The notes under the pieces: generated by a model | The model's database searches: none | What the model was told of the DNA's origin: nothing | Seen by the model: only the letters and a program-made list of their open reading frames with translations | Origin: an uncultured Bdellovibrionales bacterium | GTDB lineage: Bacteria > Bdellovibrionota > Bdellovibrionia > Bdellovibrionales > UBA1609 | Direction: 5' to 3' | DNA length: 64,000 nt | Assembly (NCBI GenBank): GCA_938002015.1 | Contig: CALLAU010000054.1 | Location: 23,091 to 87,090 of the forward strand | Shown here: in pieces, positions 7,084 through 16,364 of the stretch | Numbering within the stretch: position 1 is the first letter of the stretch | Layout of the letters: the number at the start of each line of letters is the position of its first letter | Program-made: the position numbers and the translations under genes

Positions 7084-7821
7084 TCAAAATTTGCTCCTAA
7101 TGCGACTAAGTGCTTTGATATTAAGTTGAGAAGCCTTATTTAAGTGGCCTTGCTTAATGGTGGCTGAGTCTTCTAAGTCTGCTAGAGTTCTTGCAACACT
7201 AAGCCACCTTTTAAGGTTCTTATAGCTTATGTGAGATGGAATCATATTAAAATCGATGATCTCTTTTGCTAAGTAAGGCTTTATTTCATAAACCATAAGC
7301 TCTGAATTTGGTTTAAGCTGCTTTCTCTTTATTCTTTGTTTTCTAGCATATGCTCTTCTTATACTTAAAGACTCAAATCTATCTTCTAAACTAAAGCTTG
7401 AGCTAAAAATATGATCTTTTGGAGTCAAAATAAGTTCATGCTTATAAAGATTTTCTTCTTTTAAATGATCTATTAAAACCTTGCATCTTTTTTTTGAAAA
7501 CAAACAAGCTGGCCTATTCTCACTTAATCTTTTATATCCACAGGGGCAAAGAAAAGACTGAGTGATTTTATTAGTGTTTACCTTCTCTTTTTTTTCATAT
7601 CCTGAGTAAGCATTCTTTAAAAGGCTCTTAAACTCTTTTATCTCAACATCTTTTGAAGTAAAAAATAGCGCTGAATGCCCTCCAGTAATAATCACTTCAA
7701 AGTAGAACAACCATTCATCTGTTAAAAGTCTTGTAGCATTTTTATAAAATTTAAATGAATTAACAACTTTAATATTATCTTCTTTAACAATCATAAAACT
7801 TCTACTTGCAAAAGAAGTCAT
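7084..7821 (-). CDS. ComM-like protein lacking the AAA+ ATPase core
   Basis: These 245 residues align in pieces with ComM/YifB (normally about 500 residues). Residues 43-68 (ITGGHSALFFTSKDVEIKEF) occupy the place of the AGGHNLLL-GPPGSGKT P-loop but have no GxxGxGK. The Walker B region is absent. Residues 91-120 keep CPCG and two further Cys in place of the NPCPCG zinc-like segment, 149-172 match the ES..R..A...Q..R segment, and 200-230 (YKNLKRWLSVARTLADLE) match the C-terminal ARTIADL motif. ComM is a hexameric helicase for branch migration in transformation; this version cannot bind ATP in the usual way. It follows the recombinase gene by 58 bases. It could be a decayed ComM or a repurposed accessory subunit. 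Confidence 0.6.
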   Translation of the reverse strand: MTSFASRSFMIVKEDNIKVVNSFKFYKNATRLLTDEWLFYFEVIITGGHSALFFTSKDVEIKEFKSLLKNAYSGYEKKEKVNTNKITQSFLCPCGYKRLSENRPACLFSKKRCKVLIDHLKEENLYKHELILTPKDHIFSSSFSLEDRFESLSIRRAYARKQRIKRKQLKPNSELMVYEIKPYLAKEIIDFNMIPSHISYKNLKRWLSVARTLADLEDSATIKQGHLNKASQLNIKALSRIRSKF

Positions 7822-7879
7822 GAGGCTATTAAAGGTTTAAAGAAGGTTTTAGACTTAAAAAGCGCCCGAATTTAAGATC

Positions 7880-8773
7880 TTAATCTTGATCAAAGTCAGC
7901 CTCTAACAAAGAAGAGTTTGAAAAAGGATGGGCGTTTTCTAAAGTCTCTTTTAGCTGTTTCTTTTTAACATTCGTATACATTTGAGTAGTCTGAAGGCTT
8001 GAATGTCCTAAAAGAATTTGAATGGATCTTAAGTTTGCTCCACTTTCTAAAAGGCTTGTTGCACAAGCATGTCTAAACTGATGCGGATGAACTCTTTCCT
8101 TAAAGCCAGCTCTTTTTGACCAAGCATCTAACCATCTCCAAATATCAACTCTAGAGGGTCTATTTGCTTTCTCATTTACTAATAGAGATCTTATAGACTG
8201 ATCCGCACAAATATTAACCCTGTGTTTATCGATATATTCATTAAGCTGCTCTACTAAAAGATTGTTAAGAGGAAGTATTCTCTCTTTTCCACCTTTTCCA
8301 AGAACTTTAATAGTACCTTCATCTCTATAATAACTCTCTAGGTCTAAACCTATAAGTTCACTCACCCTTAAACCAAGGCCAAACATCAGGTATAAAGATA
8401 ATTGATTTCTTGCAGTGCTATCTTCATTTTTTCCTTCTGCAGACCTTACAAGAAGATCAAATTCTTCTGCCGTAATGCTTTTAGGAACTGTTTTCTTAAC
8501 TTTTGGAAGTTTTAATTCTCTAAGCTCAGGAGCGGAGATATCATTTTTTTCTAGAAATTTTAAATAAGTTCTTAGACTTGAAATAGCTCTTGCCTGAGAT
8601 CGATTGGATAAGCCGTTTTCATTTAAAAAACTGTAGTAACTACCAATAGATTTTTTTGTTTTTTTAAACTCTTCATACAAAAGAAGATCTCTTCTATAAG
8701 CTGAAACCGTATTTTTAGAACGGCCTCTAACAAATTCTAAATCTTCAAAAAACTCTACCCACATTTCAAGCAT
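7880..8773 (-). CDS. xerC: Tyrosine recombinase of the XerC/XerD type
   Basis: These 297 residues match Xer recombinases in length and domain order: an N-terminal SAM-like core-binding domain (1-95) and a catalytic domain (100-285). The catalytic set is complete: Arg136 (GLGLRVSEL), Lys160/163 (GKGGKERILPL), His231-x-x-Arg234 (HPHQFRHA), His257 (LGHSSLQTT) and Tyr266 (MYTNV). Xer proteins resolve chromosome dimers at dif with FtsK. Close match to the short Xer form rather than to phage integrases argues for housekeeping. XerC versus XerD cannot be settled here. It lies upstream of the ComM-like gene on the same strand. Confidence 0.85.
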   Translation of the reverse strand: MLEMWVEFFEDLEFVRGRSKNTVSAYRRDLLLYEEFKKTKKSIGSYYSFLNENGLSNRSQARAISSLRTYLKFLEKNDISAPELRELKLPKVKKTVPKSITAEEFDLLVRSAEGKNEDSTARNQLSLYLMFGLGLRVSELIGLDLESYYRDEGTIKVLGKGGKERILPLNNLLVEQLNEYIDKHRVNICADQSIRSLLVNEKANRPSRVDIWRWLDAWSKRAGFKERVHPHQFRHACATSLLESGANLRSIQILLGHSSLQTTQMYTNVKKKQLKETLENAHPFSNSSLLEADFDQD

Positions 8774-8796
8774 GTAGGCAGCCTAACATAGATTTC

Positions 8797-9411
8797 TTAG
8801 TTTGAAAAACTAAATGAATAAGTGATCGCACCATACCGGCTACAATCATGCCCATCAACACTAAGTAGTTGAATATGAGCTCCTAGACCCCAGTCATCAC
8901 CAAAGTTAACTGATAAAGCATGATGAACATAAATTCTAAAGCTTATTGAATTATCATAACCTTCTAGCGTCATTCCACTGTATTCATGGTTTGCGTTTAC
9001 TTGGCCATTTGTTCCAACAGAACCCCTTGAAATTGTCTCTAACTCATAAAGCCCATTTGGAATTCTACAGTAGTTGCTTCCAAAATTTGAAGTACTGTTT
9101 ACTTCCATTTGACCTAAGGCCTCTACTGAACTTGGACTGTCAGCATAAAACTCTAAACCAAGTCTTATATCATCACTAAAGCCTGAAGTTTTTCCAATTG
9201 AAAACGGTGTTGAAGTTGAATTACCTGCAACAGGGTTACCGCTGTTTGATCCACAACCTAGTGACCCACATCCAGAACTACCATTATTATAGCTTCCATT
9301 AAAACCACCCACTCTATTTCCATTTCTAGTTGTTGTTTTTTTACCTGAAGAATCATCTCCACAACCTGTTATAATGAAAAGTGAGAAAAATATTATTATT
9401 AACTTTTTCAT
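8797..9411 (-). CDS. Lipoprotein with Gly/Ser/Asn-rich linker
   Basis: These 204 residues begin with MKKLIIIFFSLFIITGC, lipobox ITGC, lipidated Cys17. A low-complexity linker (about 20-65, rich in Gly, Asn, Ser and three Cys) joins it to a C-terminal beta-rich domain ending YGAITYSFSFSN. The domain is not recognised. Asp at +3 after the lipidated Cys (CGDD) is not the strict inner-membrane signal. Surface exposure is plausible but unproven. Its neighbour upstream is another lipoprotein. Confidence 0.7.
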   Translation of the reverse strand: MKKLIIIFFSLFIITGCGDDSSGKKTTTRNGNRVGGFNGSYNNGSSGCGSLGCGSNSGNPVAGNSTSTPFSIGKTSGFSDDIRLGLEFYADSPSSVEALGQMEVNSTSNFGSNYCRIPNGLYELETISRGSVGTNGQVNANHEYSGMTLEGYDNSISFRIYVHHALSVNFGDDWGLGAHIQLLSVDGHDCSRYGAITYSFSFSN

Positions 9412-9476
9412 TTCATTTACCCTCTTTTTACCCTTCTTAATTTTTAATCCTGTTCATTTTTTATTCTTTAATTAAT

Positions 9477-10289
9477 TTAATATGTCTTTTTAAAAGTTCT
9501 TTCTTTGCTAAGATCTACAAACTCAGCGATCTTCACGTATTTTGTTGTGTTGTATTCATTATTTAAACTCGTCACTTTTGTAGCTAAGTTGTTGATTTTA
9601 AATCTGCAGTCATAAGGACCTAGAGATACTTTCCAACATCTTGCAATTGGACCTGATGGGTTTTTACAATCTACTCTTCCATCTACAACTCTACATCCAT
9701 TTGAATTGATACCTGTATCAGCAACTGTTTGCCATGGTCTAAACCAAACAGACCCTTGCATAACATCTTCTGGATCTCCACCATCACCATCACTATATAC
9801 ACCATCAACTATTACAATAAGTGCACCTTGAGGTCCTTCAAAAACACCTCTCCACACTAGATCACCATTTTTATTCCTATACCAAAAATTCTTTTCAACA
9901 TCTGCTAAAACATTTCCACCTGAAGTAAACTGTCTAATATATTTGTTACCATCATCATCTTCAAAATGAAGAGTAATGTCTCCACCTTGTTTTGAACTTA
10001 GTTTGTTGTGGTTACCAATTACAGTCCCTACATCTAACTCCATTTCTACTGTTTTATATGAAGCCTTTAAGCTTGAGTGTAGATTTGTAAGTACAGTAAA
10101 AATACTTCCTGAAGATGGATATGGATCATCACTCGTATCTAATACAATATCATCTCCATTATCTACTAAGTCAGGAAATACGATCGGAGCTAAGTCCTTA
10201 GTATCTGTTTGGTTAGCAGCTTCAAAGCCACCCCCACAACCAGCAACCATGAGCACTAATAAAATATAAGCTATAGATTTGTTAAACAT
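9477..10289 (-). CDS. Lipoprotein of unknown function
   Basis: The start is placed at ATG 10289, preceded by AAGGGGTGA; an upstream frame extension to 10346 would add 19 residues before the signal peptide. The 270-residue product starts MFNKSIAYILLVLMVAGCGG with lipobox VAGC. The mature domain is beta-rich and acidic (runs such as DDDG and DGDGGDPED could bind Ca2+), with Cys pairs in CRVVDGRVDC and CWKVSLGPYDC. No family recognised. It sits in a row of exported-protein genes. Confidence 0.7.
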   Translation of the reverse strand: MFNKSIAYILLVLMVAGCGGGFEAANQTDTKDLAPIVFPDLVDNGDDIVLDTSDDPYPSSGSIFTVLTNLHSSLKASYKTVEMELDVGTVIGNHNKLSSKQGGDITLHFEDDDGNKYIRQFTSGGNVLADVEKNFWYRNKNGDLVWRGVFEGPQGALIVIVDGVYSDGDGGDPEDVMQGSVWFRPWQTVADTGINSNGCRVVDGRVDCKNPSGPIARCWKVSLGPYDCRFKINNLATKVTSLNNEYNTTKYVKIAEFVDLSKERTFKKTY

Positions 10290-10477
10290 TTTGTCACCCC
10301 TTATTAAGGTAACTAGAGCAAGTAGGATGCCAGGTGCGAGCTCCAATTTGTGGCACTTTGACTAAAATTTGGTGTCAATTTTGTTTACACCTGTAGTGTT
10401 AAGAAAACAGACAAGCTTTAAAAAACTATGCTTTTATTAGACACAAATAAGGCCGCCTTTAAAGCGCTAAACTCTTT

Positions 10478-11089
10478 TCATGGTCTCGTATGATAAACTC
10501 TATTATCGTAGTCTATATGAATAGTGTGCCCACCAACATAAGTACCAATACCTCTAGGCATGCCTGTATCAGTTCTTCTTCTCTTCATGACTTGTAGAGC
10601 TTTATTTCTTCCTGGATTGCTACAAAAATCAATATCAATAGCTTGAGCTACTAAGTGCTGACTAGAGCTCCCTCCATCAACACGACTATTATAGGGTTCA
10701 GGACGGTACCAATTTCTAATCTGACATATTTCAACATTAGAAGTTATAGAGACCTCTTGAGCTATTTTAATAAGCTCAATCCCTAACCCCCACGTACTTC
10801 TAGGTGGAATAAGCACATGTTCGACTTCATCTCCATAGGTTCTTCTAAAAACCCTCACCTCTTTAGGGTTTCTAAATGGCTGAAGCATGTCTGTACAAAG
10901 ATCAAGGTGCACACCATTTCTAGTACACAAATTCACATACTCTCTTGCAATACCCATATTATGAAGTTGATCAGCCGGGGGAGGTGAAAAAACCTGAGCA
11001 ACACTTCTTGTCGAACTAGTCAGATTATACTGATTATGAGCACATCCCATAACAAAGAGTAAAATAAAAAAACTAAGTTTATTTTTCAT
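10478..11089 (-). CDS. M15-family peptidase-like lipoprotein
   Basis: The 203-residue product starts at ATG 11089 (MKNKLSFFILLFVMGCAHNQ, lipobox VMGC); a TTG 24 bases upstream is in frame but unlikely. Residues about 135-203 match the M15A D-Ala-D-Ala carboxypeptidase fold: RNWYRPEPYNSRVDGGSSSQ then HLVAQAIDIDFC and HTIHIDYD supply His-x6-Asp and a distal His-x-x-His/Asp as zinc ligands. The expected role is cleavage of peptidoglycan cross-links or stem peptides in the periplasm. Whether the enzyme acts on self or prey walls cannot be told. The N-terminal third has no assignment. Confidence 0.75.
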   Translation of the reverse strand: MKNKLSFFILLFVMGCAHNQYNLTSSTRSVAQVFSPPPADQLHNMGIAREYVNLCTRNGVHLDLCTDMLQPFRNPKEVRVFRRTYGDEVEHVLIPPRSTWGLGIELIKIAQEVSITSNVEICQIRNWYRPEPYNSRVDGGSSSQHLVAQAIDIDFCSNPGRNKALQVMKRRRTDTGMPRGIGTYVGGHTIHIDYDNRVYHTRP

Positions 11090-11332
11090 ATTCTTTTTAG
11101 CTATCGACAACAAAGACTTAACAGTTAATAGGTTTTAAAAAATCGCTTTACTTTAACTAAAAGTTAAACACTTAAAGCTAAGTTACAATTCGCTAAAACG
11201 CCTAACAATACAATAGTCTAGACCCAGTTTACGAACTTCATAAAGGTCGCTTAACAAAAGTCATTTAAGTGCTTAAAAGCCCCGAAAGCTTAAGTAGAGA
11301 TAAAACACGAATTCTTTTAGGAGACTTTAATT

Positions 11333-12850
11333 ATGTTATACTATAAAAGGCTTTTCCTGCTTACATTAACTTGCTTATTTGTTTCCGCCTGTAGCCCGTC
11401 AAAAAACGCTAAAAATATTGGACAAACAGCAATTGATTCTTCACCTTGTACAGCTTTTGAAACTTTCTTACATGACCAGGCTCAAGTTGCTATTGAAGAA
11501 GATGGCAGCCTTCCAACTTTAGATGATGTTAGAGCTGGTTTTGAAGATGCTTTAGATATAAGCTACCCTGACACTGATTCAGACTTGTTAGAAAAACTAG
11601 TTGATGATTTTGTTTTCTTTTACGCCTTTCTTTTTGAAGAGACTGATGCTCTACCAAATGCAGAAGAAAAATCAAAGTTTCTTATATCTCTTGAAATGGG
11701 AACACATCAAGATTTAGAGCTTCAAGCTGAGTATGATAGAAGAATTAGTGCTTATGTTGAAGAAGCTGAACTTGTTTTTAATACTTGTATTGAACCTAAG
11801 GAAAACCCAAACATTATACCTCCTGAAGAAGAAACAAAACCTAGTCCTGTAGACTTAAGTGCTGATGATCATGTTCATGAGTACGGAGAAGGTCCTTATT
11901 TTAGCGCTATTGAGAATGCAACTGATCTTGCAGTTTTTGGAGCTTTAAAGACTTTTGCAACGGCTTATCAAAGCTGTGAAGCTATTTCATTAGAAGCATT
12001 AGGCATTGAAGATGAAAACCTTGATGGGGTCATTAGAAACGGTTCACATCCAAATGGGATTGGCGGAAGACGATATATTGCAAGTCTTTCAAAAGTTCAA
12101 AACACTCATCCTTATATTCAATCTGTTATAGACTCTGGAGGTGGTGGAAACTCTTCTTGTTTTAATACTTACCAAAAACCACTGATTTATGACTATGGAG
12201 GAAAACCTCACTTTACTTCATCAACTTCAGATAAGCTTAACTTCTTTAAAGACGGTGGCTCAGGAACAGATGAACTTGGAACAGATTGCTCAGGTTATAT
12301 TTATACTTCGCTTATGACTGCTGGATTAAAGCTTGATCCAGATAAGCCCATACGTGTAAGAGGAGTTATTGAAATTCCAGCAAGTCACTATAAAAATTTA
12401 GGAAGTAAGATGAGATGCTTTGAAAAAGTAAAAGCTGGAAAAAATGAAGGCCTCATAGCTGGTGACATTCTAGCATCAAGTGGACACATATTTATTGTAG
12501 ACTGGGCAAGTGAGGATCCTCTCGGGGCTAATGATAAAACTTCAAATAATGAATGTGATGAAATCACCCATGAAGACTTTGATTTTACAATAATGCAAAG
12601 CTCTCCCTCAAAAGGTGCGATTGGAATTAATAGAATGCAGGCTGCCGATTATCTTGATGGCTCCTCTAGCATGAGAAAAGCCATGGTCTCTTTTGCTAGA
12701 ACTCACTGCAAACAAAGATTAGCTGGAAATGTTATGACTCCCAATCACTCAAGCGCTTCTCTTATTAGACATAAGATGACACCTGAGTGCGTTTCAAAAG
12801 AACGTATTAAGCTTAATGGAGAAACTTGCCTTGATACTTGTAGTTTTTAA
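11333..12850 (+). CDS. Lipoprotein with NlpC/P60-like cysteine peptidase domain
   Basis: This is a 505-residue lipoprotein: signal [20 protein letters not shown] (lipobox VSAC), then an acidic helical region (about 25-190) with no assignment. The C-terminal part carries a Cys-His hydrolase signature: [17 protein letters not shown] places Cys319 at the start of a helix and [14 protein letters not shown] places His384 on a strand, as in NlpC/P60 gamma-D-Glu-diaminopimelate endopeptidases. A purine-rich AGGAG precedes the ATG. Its 3' end overlaps the convergent slipin gene by four bases. Wall cleavage is inferred. Confidence 0.7.
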   Translation: MLYYKRLFLLTLTCLFVSACSPSKNAKNIGQTAIDSSPCTAFETFLHDQAQVAIEEDGSLPTLDDVRAGFEDALDISYPDTDSDLLEKLVDDFVFFYAFLFEETDALPNAEEKSKFLISLEMGTHQDLELQAEYDRRISAYVEEAELVFNTCIEPKENPNIIPPEEETKPSPVDLSADDHVHEYGEGPYFSAIENATDLAVFGALKTFATAYQSCEAISLEALGIEDENLDGVIRNGSHPNGIGGRRYIASLSKVQNTHPYIQSVIDSGGGGNSSCFNTYQKPLIYDYGGKPHFTSSTSDKLNFFKDGGSGTDELGTDCSGYIYTSLMTAGLKLDPDKPIRVRGVIEIPASHYKNLGSKMRCFEKVKAGKNEGLIAGDILASSGHIFIVDWASEDPLGANDKTSNNECDEITHEDFDFTIMQSSPSKGAIGINRMQAADYLDGSSSMRKAMVSFARTHCKQRLAGNVMTPNHSSASLIRHKMTPECVSKERIKLNGETCLDTCSF

Positions 12851-13596
12851 GCTCCTGTTACTTTAGAAAAACTTTTTAGTAGATCCATAGGCATTGGGAT
12901 GATCATAGTCTGCATAGTGCCGTTTGTCGACATTTCTGTAAGCGTTTGAAGGTAGGCAAGCTGAATAGAGGCTGGAGATGTAGAAAGCATCTTAGAAGCT
13001 TCTGCAAGCTTTTCTGAACGCTGTAGCTCTCCTTCTGCACTAATGACTTTAGCTCTTCTTTCTCTTTCAGCTTCGGCTTGTCTTGCCATTGCTCTTTGCA
13101 TCTCTTGAGGTAGATCAATGTGTTTTACTTCAACAGAAGAAACTTTAATCCCCCAAGGTTCTGTTTGCTTATCTAAAATTTCTTGTAGTGTATGATTTAT
13201 TTTATCACGAGAAGAAAGAAGGTCATCCATTTCATACTGACCAAGCACTGATCTTAAAGTGGTTTGAGCTAGCTGACTTGTTGCAAAGTAATAATCTTCA
13301 ACTCTTGTAATAGCAGCCTCTGGGTCCATAACTCTAAAGTAAATAACAGCATTTACCTTCATACTCACATTATCAAGTGTGATGACATCCTGAGGTTGAA
13401 TGTCCATTGTTATTGTTCTCGTATCGACTTTAATAATCTTCTCAACAAAAGGAATAAGTAAAATAAGTCCTGGACCTCTTACTCCAACAAACCTACCAAA
13501 CCTTAAAACAACACCTCTTTCCCACTCAGCGAGAATTTTAATTGATGAGATAAGTACAACGACTACAAAAAATATGACTGGAAATAAAAATGGCAC
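12847..13596 (-). CDS. Slipin (SPFH/Band 7 membrane protein)
   Basis: These 249 residues have one N-terminal membrane segment ([20 protein letters not shown]) followed by the SPFH domain: [20 protein letters not shown], then [20 protein letters not shown] and the coiled, charged [16 protein letters not shown]. It ends with [14 protein letters not shown], the hydrophobic C-terminal motif that in archaeal p-stomatin is cut by the NfeD-type protease partner. It oligomerises on the inner membrane and scaffolds microdomains. It follows the NfeD gene by 24 bases; the pair is a classic conserved operon. The 4-base overlap with the convergent 11333 gene is noted. Confidence 0.92.
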   Translation of the reverse strand: MPFLFPVIFFVVVVLISSIKILAEWERGVVLRFGRFVGVRGPGLILLIPFVEKIIKVDTRTITMDIQPQDVITLDNVSMKVNAVIYFRVMDPEAAITRVEDYYFATSQLAQTTLRSVLGQYEMDDLLSSRDKINHTLQEILDKQTEPWGIKVSSVEVKHIDLPQEMQRAMARQAEAERERRAKVISAEGELQRSEKLAEASKMLSTSPASIQLAYLQTLTEMSTNGTMQTMIIPMPMDLLKSFSKVTGA

Positions 13597-13620
13597 TTTC
13601 TGCCTCCTTTTGTTTTTATT

Positions 13621-14898
13621 TTATTTAAGAGTTAATCCGCTTATAGATTTAATTTCAACTTCATCGCCTTCTTGATACTCTAAGTCAGATTCATAACGCC
13701 AAAGCTCCCCTTTGATCTCAACTTGATACCTTAAAGCAGTAAGCCTTTTTTTTATGATTGCTTTTTCTCCAATCATTTCTTTTTTATTCTTTATCAGTCT
13801 TTGGCTTGACCAATATAGAAAAACGATTCCAAAAAGAATACAACTTAAAGAAAAAACCACTCCAAAGATAAGAGGAAGTGGAAGAGAGTAACCTGTGGTT
13901 AAAGGATCAAATAAAAAAACACTTCCTAAAAAAAGAGCTACAACACCACCAAAGCCAAGCATACCAAAACTTGATATAAAAACTTCTAAGCTAAAAAGAA
14001 TAAAACCTAAAACTAAGAGCGCCACTCCAGCAAGCTCTGCATCTAACTTTTGAAAACTTATAAGAGAAGCAATTAAACCCATTGCCCCAACAATTCCAGG
14101 AATGAAAGTTCCTGGGTGAGTGATCTCAAAATAGATTAAGCCCATACTTGCAAGAAACAAAAGGTAAGCCCACTGAGGATCAGTTAAAAGATCTAGTACA
14201 AAAAACCTAAAATCTTTTTTAACTTCTATTTTACTTCCTACTCTTAAGCTTTGCTTTTCATTACCAGACACTAAAACAGTCTTACCACCAGCAACTTGTA
14301 AGAACTCTAAATGAGATTCAACATAGGCTTCAACTACACCTAGAGAAAAAGCTTCATCCCCAGAGACTACTTTAGCCTCACTTACAAACTGTCTTGCAAT
14401 TTCTTTATTGCGCCCATTCTTAATGGCAAGTCCCTCAACCCAGGTTATCGTATCGTTTAAAACTTTTGACTTTAAGTCTGTTCCAATATTTTGACCAAAG
14501 TTAAGAATTGGAGTCGCAGCTCCAATTGTCGTATTAGGCATGGCTCCTGTAAAATGGCACGCTTGAAGTATTATAGCCCCTGCGCTTCCAGCTTGCCCTC
14601 CATTTGGTCCAACAAGACAAAGAAAAGGTATCTTTGATTTTAGAATTAAACTTACAATTTTTCTCGTCTCTCCAAGTGATCCACCTGGAGTATTGATATC
14701 TAGCTTTATAGAGCTGCAGTTAGTCTTTAAAGCTTTTTTATGAACACGCTTTATAAGGTCAAAACTTGCAGGCCCAATAGCTCCTTCTAACGGTGCTTGA
14801 ATAAAGCAAGCATTCTTTTCAACTTCTTCAGCTACTGCGCTCATAAAAGAAGTCAGTACTAAAAGAAGAAACAGATTAAAAATTAATAAGCCCTTCAA
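13621..14898 (-). CDS. Long-form NfeD membrane-bound serine protease (ClpP-class)
   Basis: These 425 residues have a signal peptide (1-23) and a ClpP/SppA-like crotonase-fold protease domain (30-220). INTPGGSLGETRK gives the oxyanion-hole glycines, and GQAGSAGAIILQAC gives the nucleophile Ser105. A Lys around 143-145 (DLKSKVLND) is the probable general base of the Ser-Lys dyad. Four to five membrane segments (230-370) follow, then the C-terminal OB-fold NfeD domain (GEKAIIKKRL...GDEVEIKSISG). Archaeal homologues cleave the tail of their partner stomatin, which is the next gene. It overlaps the upstream 142-residue gene by four bases. Confidence 0.9.
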   Translation of the reverse strand: MKGLLIFNLFLLLVLTSFMSAVAEEVEKNACFIQAPLEGAIGPASFDLIKRVHKKALKTNCSSIKLDINTPGGSLGETRKIVSLILKSKIPFLCLVGPNGGQAGSAGAIILQACHFTGAMPNTTIGAATPILNFGQNIGTDLKSKVLNDTITWVEGLAIKNGRNKEIARQFVSEAKVVSGDEAFSLGVVEAYVESHLEFLQVAGGKTVLVSGNEKQSLRVGSKIEVKKDFRFFVLDLLTDPQWAYLLFLASMGLIYFEITHPGTFIPGIVGAMGLIASLISFQKLDAELAGVALLVLGFILFSLEVFISSFGMLGFGGVVALFLGSVFLFDPLTTGYSLPLPLIFGVVFSLSCILFGIVFLYWSSQRLIKNKKEMIGEKAIIKKRLTALRYQVEIKGELWRYESDLEYQEGDEVEIKSISGLTLK

Positions 14899-15323
14899 AC
14901 TTTAAACCCCTTAAGCTGATCCCATAATTTTTTCTTTAAGTCTGAATTTTTTGAAATTTCACTTAATGAAGGAAAAGAAACAGCATGACTTGGAGCTTTA
15001 ACTTCGCCAAAGCTAAAAATACAATCTGAACTATAACCATTTAAATTTGTTACAACATGCTTAAAAGGTGCTCCAAGAGCACTTAAGATTTTTTGAACCA
15101 TTTCTTTTTGATCGTTTAAATCTTCTTCGTTTACTAAAAGCAAGAAACTAAACTCAGCCGTATCTAATGTGTTTGAGTTTCTCACCTTAACCTCTTTTTG
15201 GTTAATGCTATCAGGGTTTTCACTCAGCGACATGCCTAATACTTTTGAATAATAATCAGCTCTTGTTTTCACAAAAATGAGCTTAAAAGGAGGCCTTAAA
15301 ATAAACAAGAGCCGCCATATCAA
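14895..15323 (-). CDS. Small conserved-position protein upstream of nfeD, function unknown
   Basis: This 142-residue frame ends in the ATG of nfeD (4-base overlap), which shows translational coupling and membership of the nfeD-slipin operon. The longest frame begins with TTG at 15323 and gives a basic N-terminus (MIWRLLFILRPPFKLIFVKT). An internal Met (MSLSENPDS, residue 31) may be the real start. The rest is soluble, with no motif I recognise. A role linked to the NfeD/slipin pair is suggested only by position. Confidence 0.5.
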   Translation of the reverse strand: MIWRLLFILRPPFKLIFVKTRADYYSKVLGMSLSENPDSINQKEVKVRNSNTLDTAEFSFLLLVNEEDLNDQKEMVQKILSALGAPFKHVVTNLNGYSSDCIFSFGEVKAPSHAVSFPSLSEISKNSDLKKKLWDQLKGFKV

Positions 15324-15377
15324 ATGGCAGCTCTCTTAGTAGGTTTATAATTTATTTAAAAAAAATTATACTTAATC

Positions 15378-16316
15378 CTACAAAGCCCAAGACTTCTTTT
15401 TAGAAGCCTTTTTAGTCTCAAACTTTGATTTTTTAGTCTTATTACCAAAGAAGGACTTTTTACCTGGCCTCTTATACTTTTCTTTTGAGCTAACCACTTT
15501 CTTCTTAGTCACTACTACGCTCTTCTTAGGTTTAGTATATGCACTTTTTGTAGTCACCGTCTTTTTAGAAGACCATTTGTTATTAGTTTTAATCCTGTCT
15601 TTCCTATCAAACCTTTTTGACCACTTATTAGGCTTACTAGTTTTTACAGTTTTATAGGACTTATAAGACTTTGAACGGTACCTATCTTTTAAAGGCCTCG
15701 TGTTGTTACCGCCCCACCAGCCATTTCTTTTTGGCCTACTTGTTGGCTTTGGAGTGTAAGTTCTTCCTACTCCTCTTCTTCTTTTGTATCTATCTTTAGA
15801 AGGCCTATTAACTCCCCACCAACCTTTTCTCTTTGCATTTCCTCTATGATAGACATGCCTAGGCTTAGGAGTGATCATACCTCTTCTATAATACCTGCCA
15901 TATCTTCTATGGTACCATCTTCTATGCCACGGTCTGTTTATATACCTGTCATGATTTACAATGATATGAGGAAAGGCCAGAACAGGTCTATAAGATACAC
16001 ATGTATAGTCTAAGTACCTTGGCCTATTAGAAAAAATATCCCAGTTTCTTGCAGGCCTTGCGTTAAGTCCAAATCTTGAACAATGCTCAGCTGCAACAGT
16101 GTAAGCATCAGCAACAACATAATTAGGGTGAAGCCATACAGATAAGCCAGTTCTAGAACCTACGTGAACTCTTGGTAATAAACTTCCATCTACAGGATTT
16201 ACTCCCACTCCAGTATCCACACCAACACCGACACCCACGCCAGTATTCCAGTCAGGACTTACAACACAGCCCATAAGCATTGTTGAGGTTAGTAAAATTA
16301 AAATTGAGTTCAACAT
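15378..16316 (-). CDS. Highly basic lipoprotein with GWWG repeats
   Basis: These 312 residues begin with a lipoprotein signal (MLNSILILLTSTMLMGC, lipobox LMGC), a Gly-Val repeat, a short folded region (50-125) with two Cys, and then about 180 residues that are overwhelmingly Arg, Lys, Tyr, Trp and Ser. Two similar units, KRKGWWGVNRPSKDRYK and KRNGWWGGNNTRPLKDRYR, mark an internal duplication, and the tail is repeats of K, S, T and V. Such a polycationic outer-membrane-anchored tail could bind LPS, DNA or peptidoglycan. No family recognised. Confidence 0.65.
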   Translation of the reverse strand: MLNSILILLTSTMLMGCVVSPDWNTGVGVGVGVDTGVGVNPVDGSLLPRVHVGSRTGLSVWLHPNYVVADAYTVAAEHCSRFGLNARPARNWDIFSNRPRYLDYTCVSYRPVLAFPHIIVNHDRYINRPWHRRWYHRRYGRYYRRGMITPKPRHVYHRGNAKRKGWWGVNRPSKDRYKRRRGVGRTYTPKPTSRPKRNGWWGGNNTRPLKDRYRSKSYKSYKTVKTSKPNKWSKRFDRKDRIKTNNKWSSKKTVTTKSAYTKPKKSVVVTKKKVVSSKEKYKRPGKKSFFGNKTKKSKFETKKASKKKSWAL

Positions 16317-16364
16317 AGTATTTCTCCTTACTTAAAACTCGTTAACACATTAAAAAAAACTAAA

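Noticed and set aside
7880..8773. Xer-type recombinase as the integrase of the tRNA-Cys module
   Set aside because: Short Xer form with housekeeping features, located beyond the tRNA on the chromosomal side, and linked to a ComM-like gene rather than to the module.
9477..10346. Longest reading of the 9477 gene, starting at 10346
   Set aside because: The extra 19 residues precede a lipoprotein signal that has its own ATG and a good Shine-Dalgarno at 10289.
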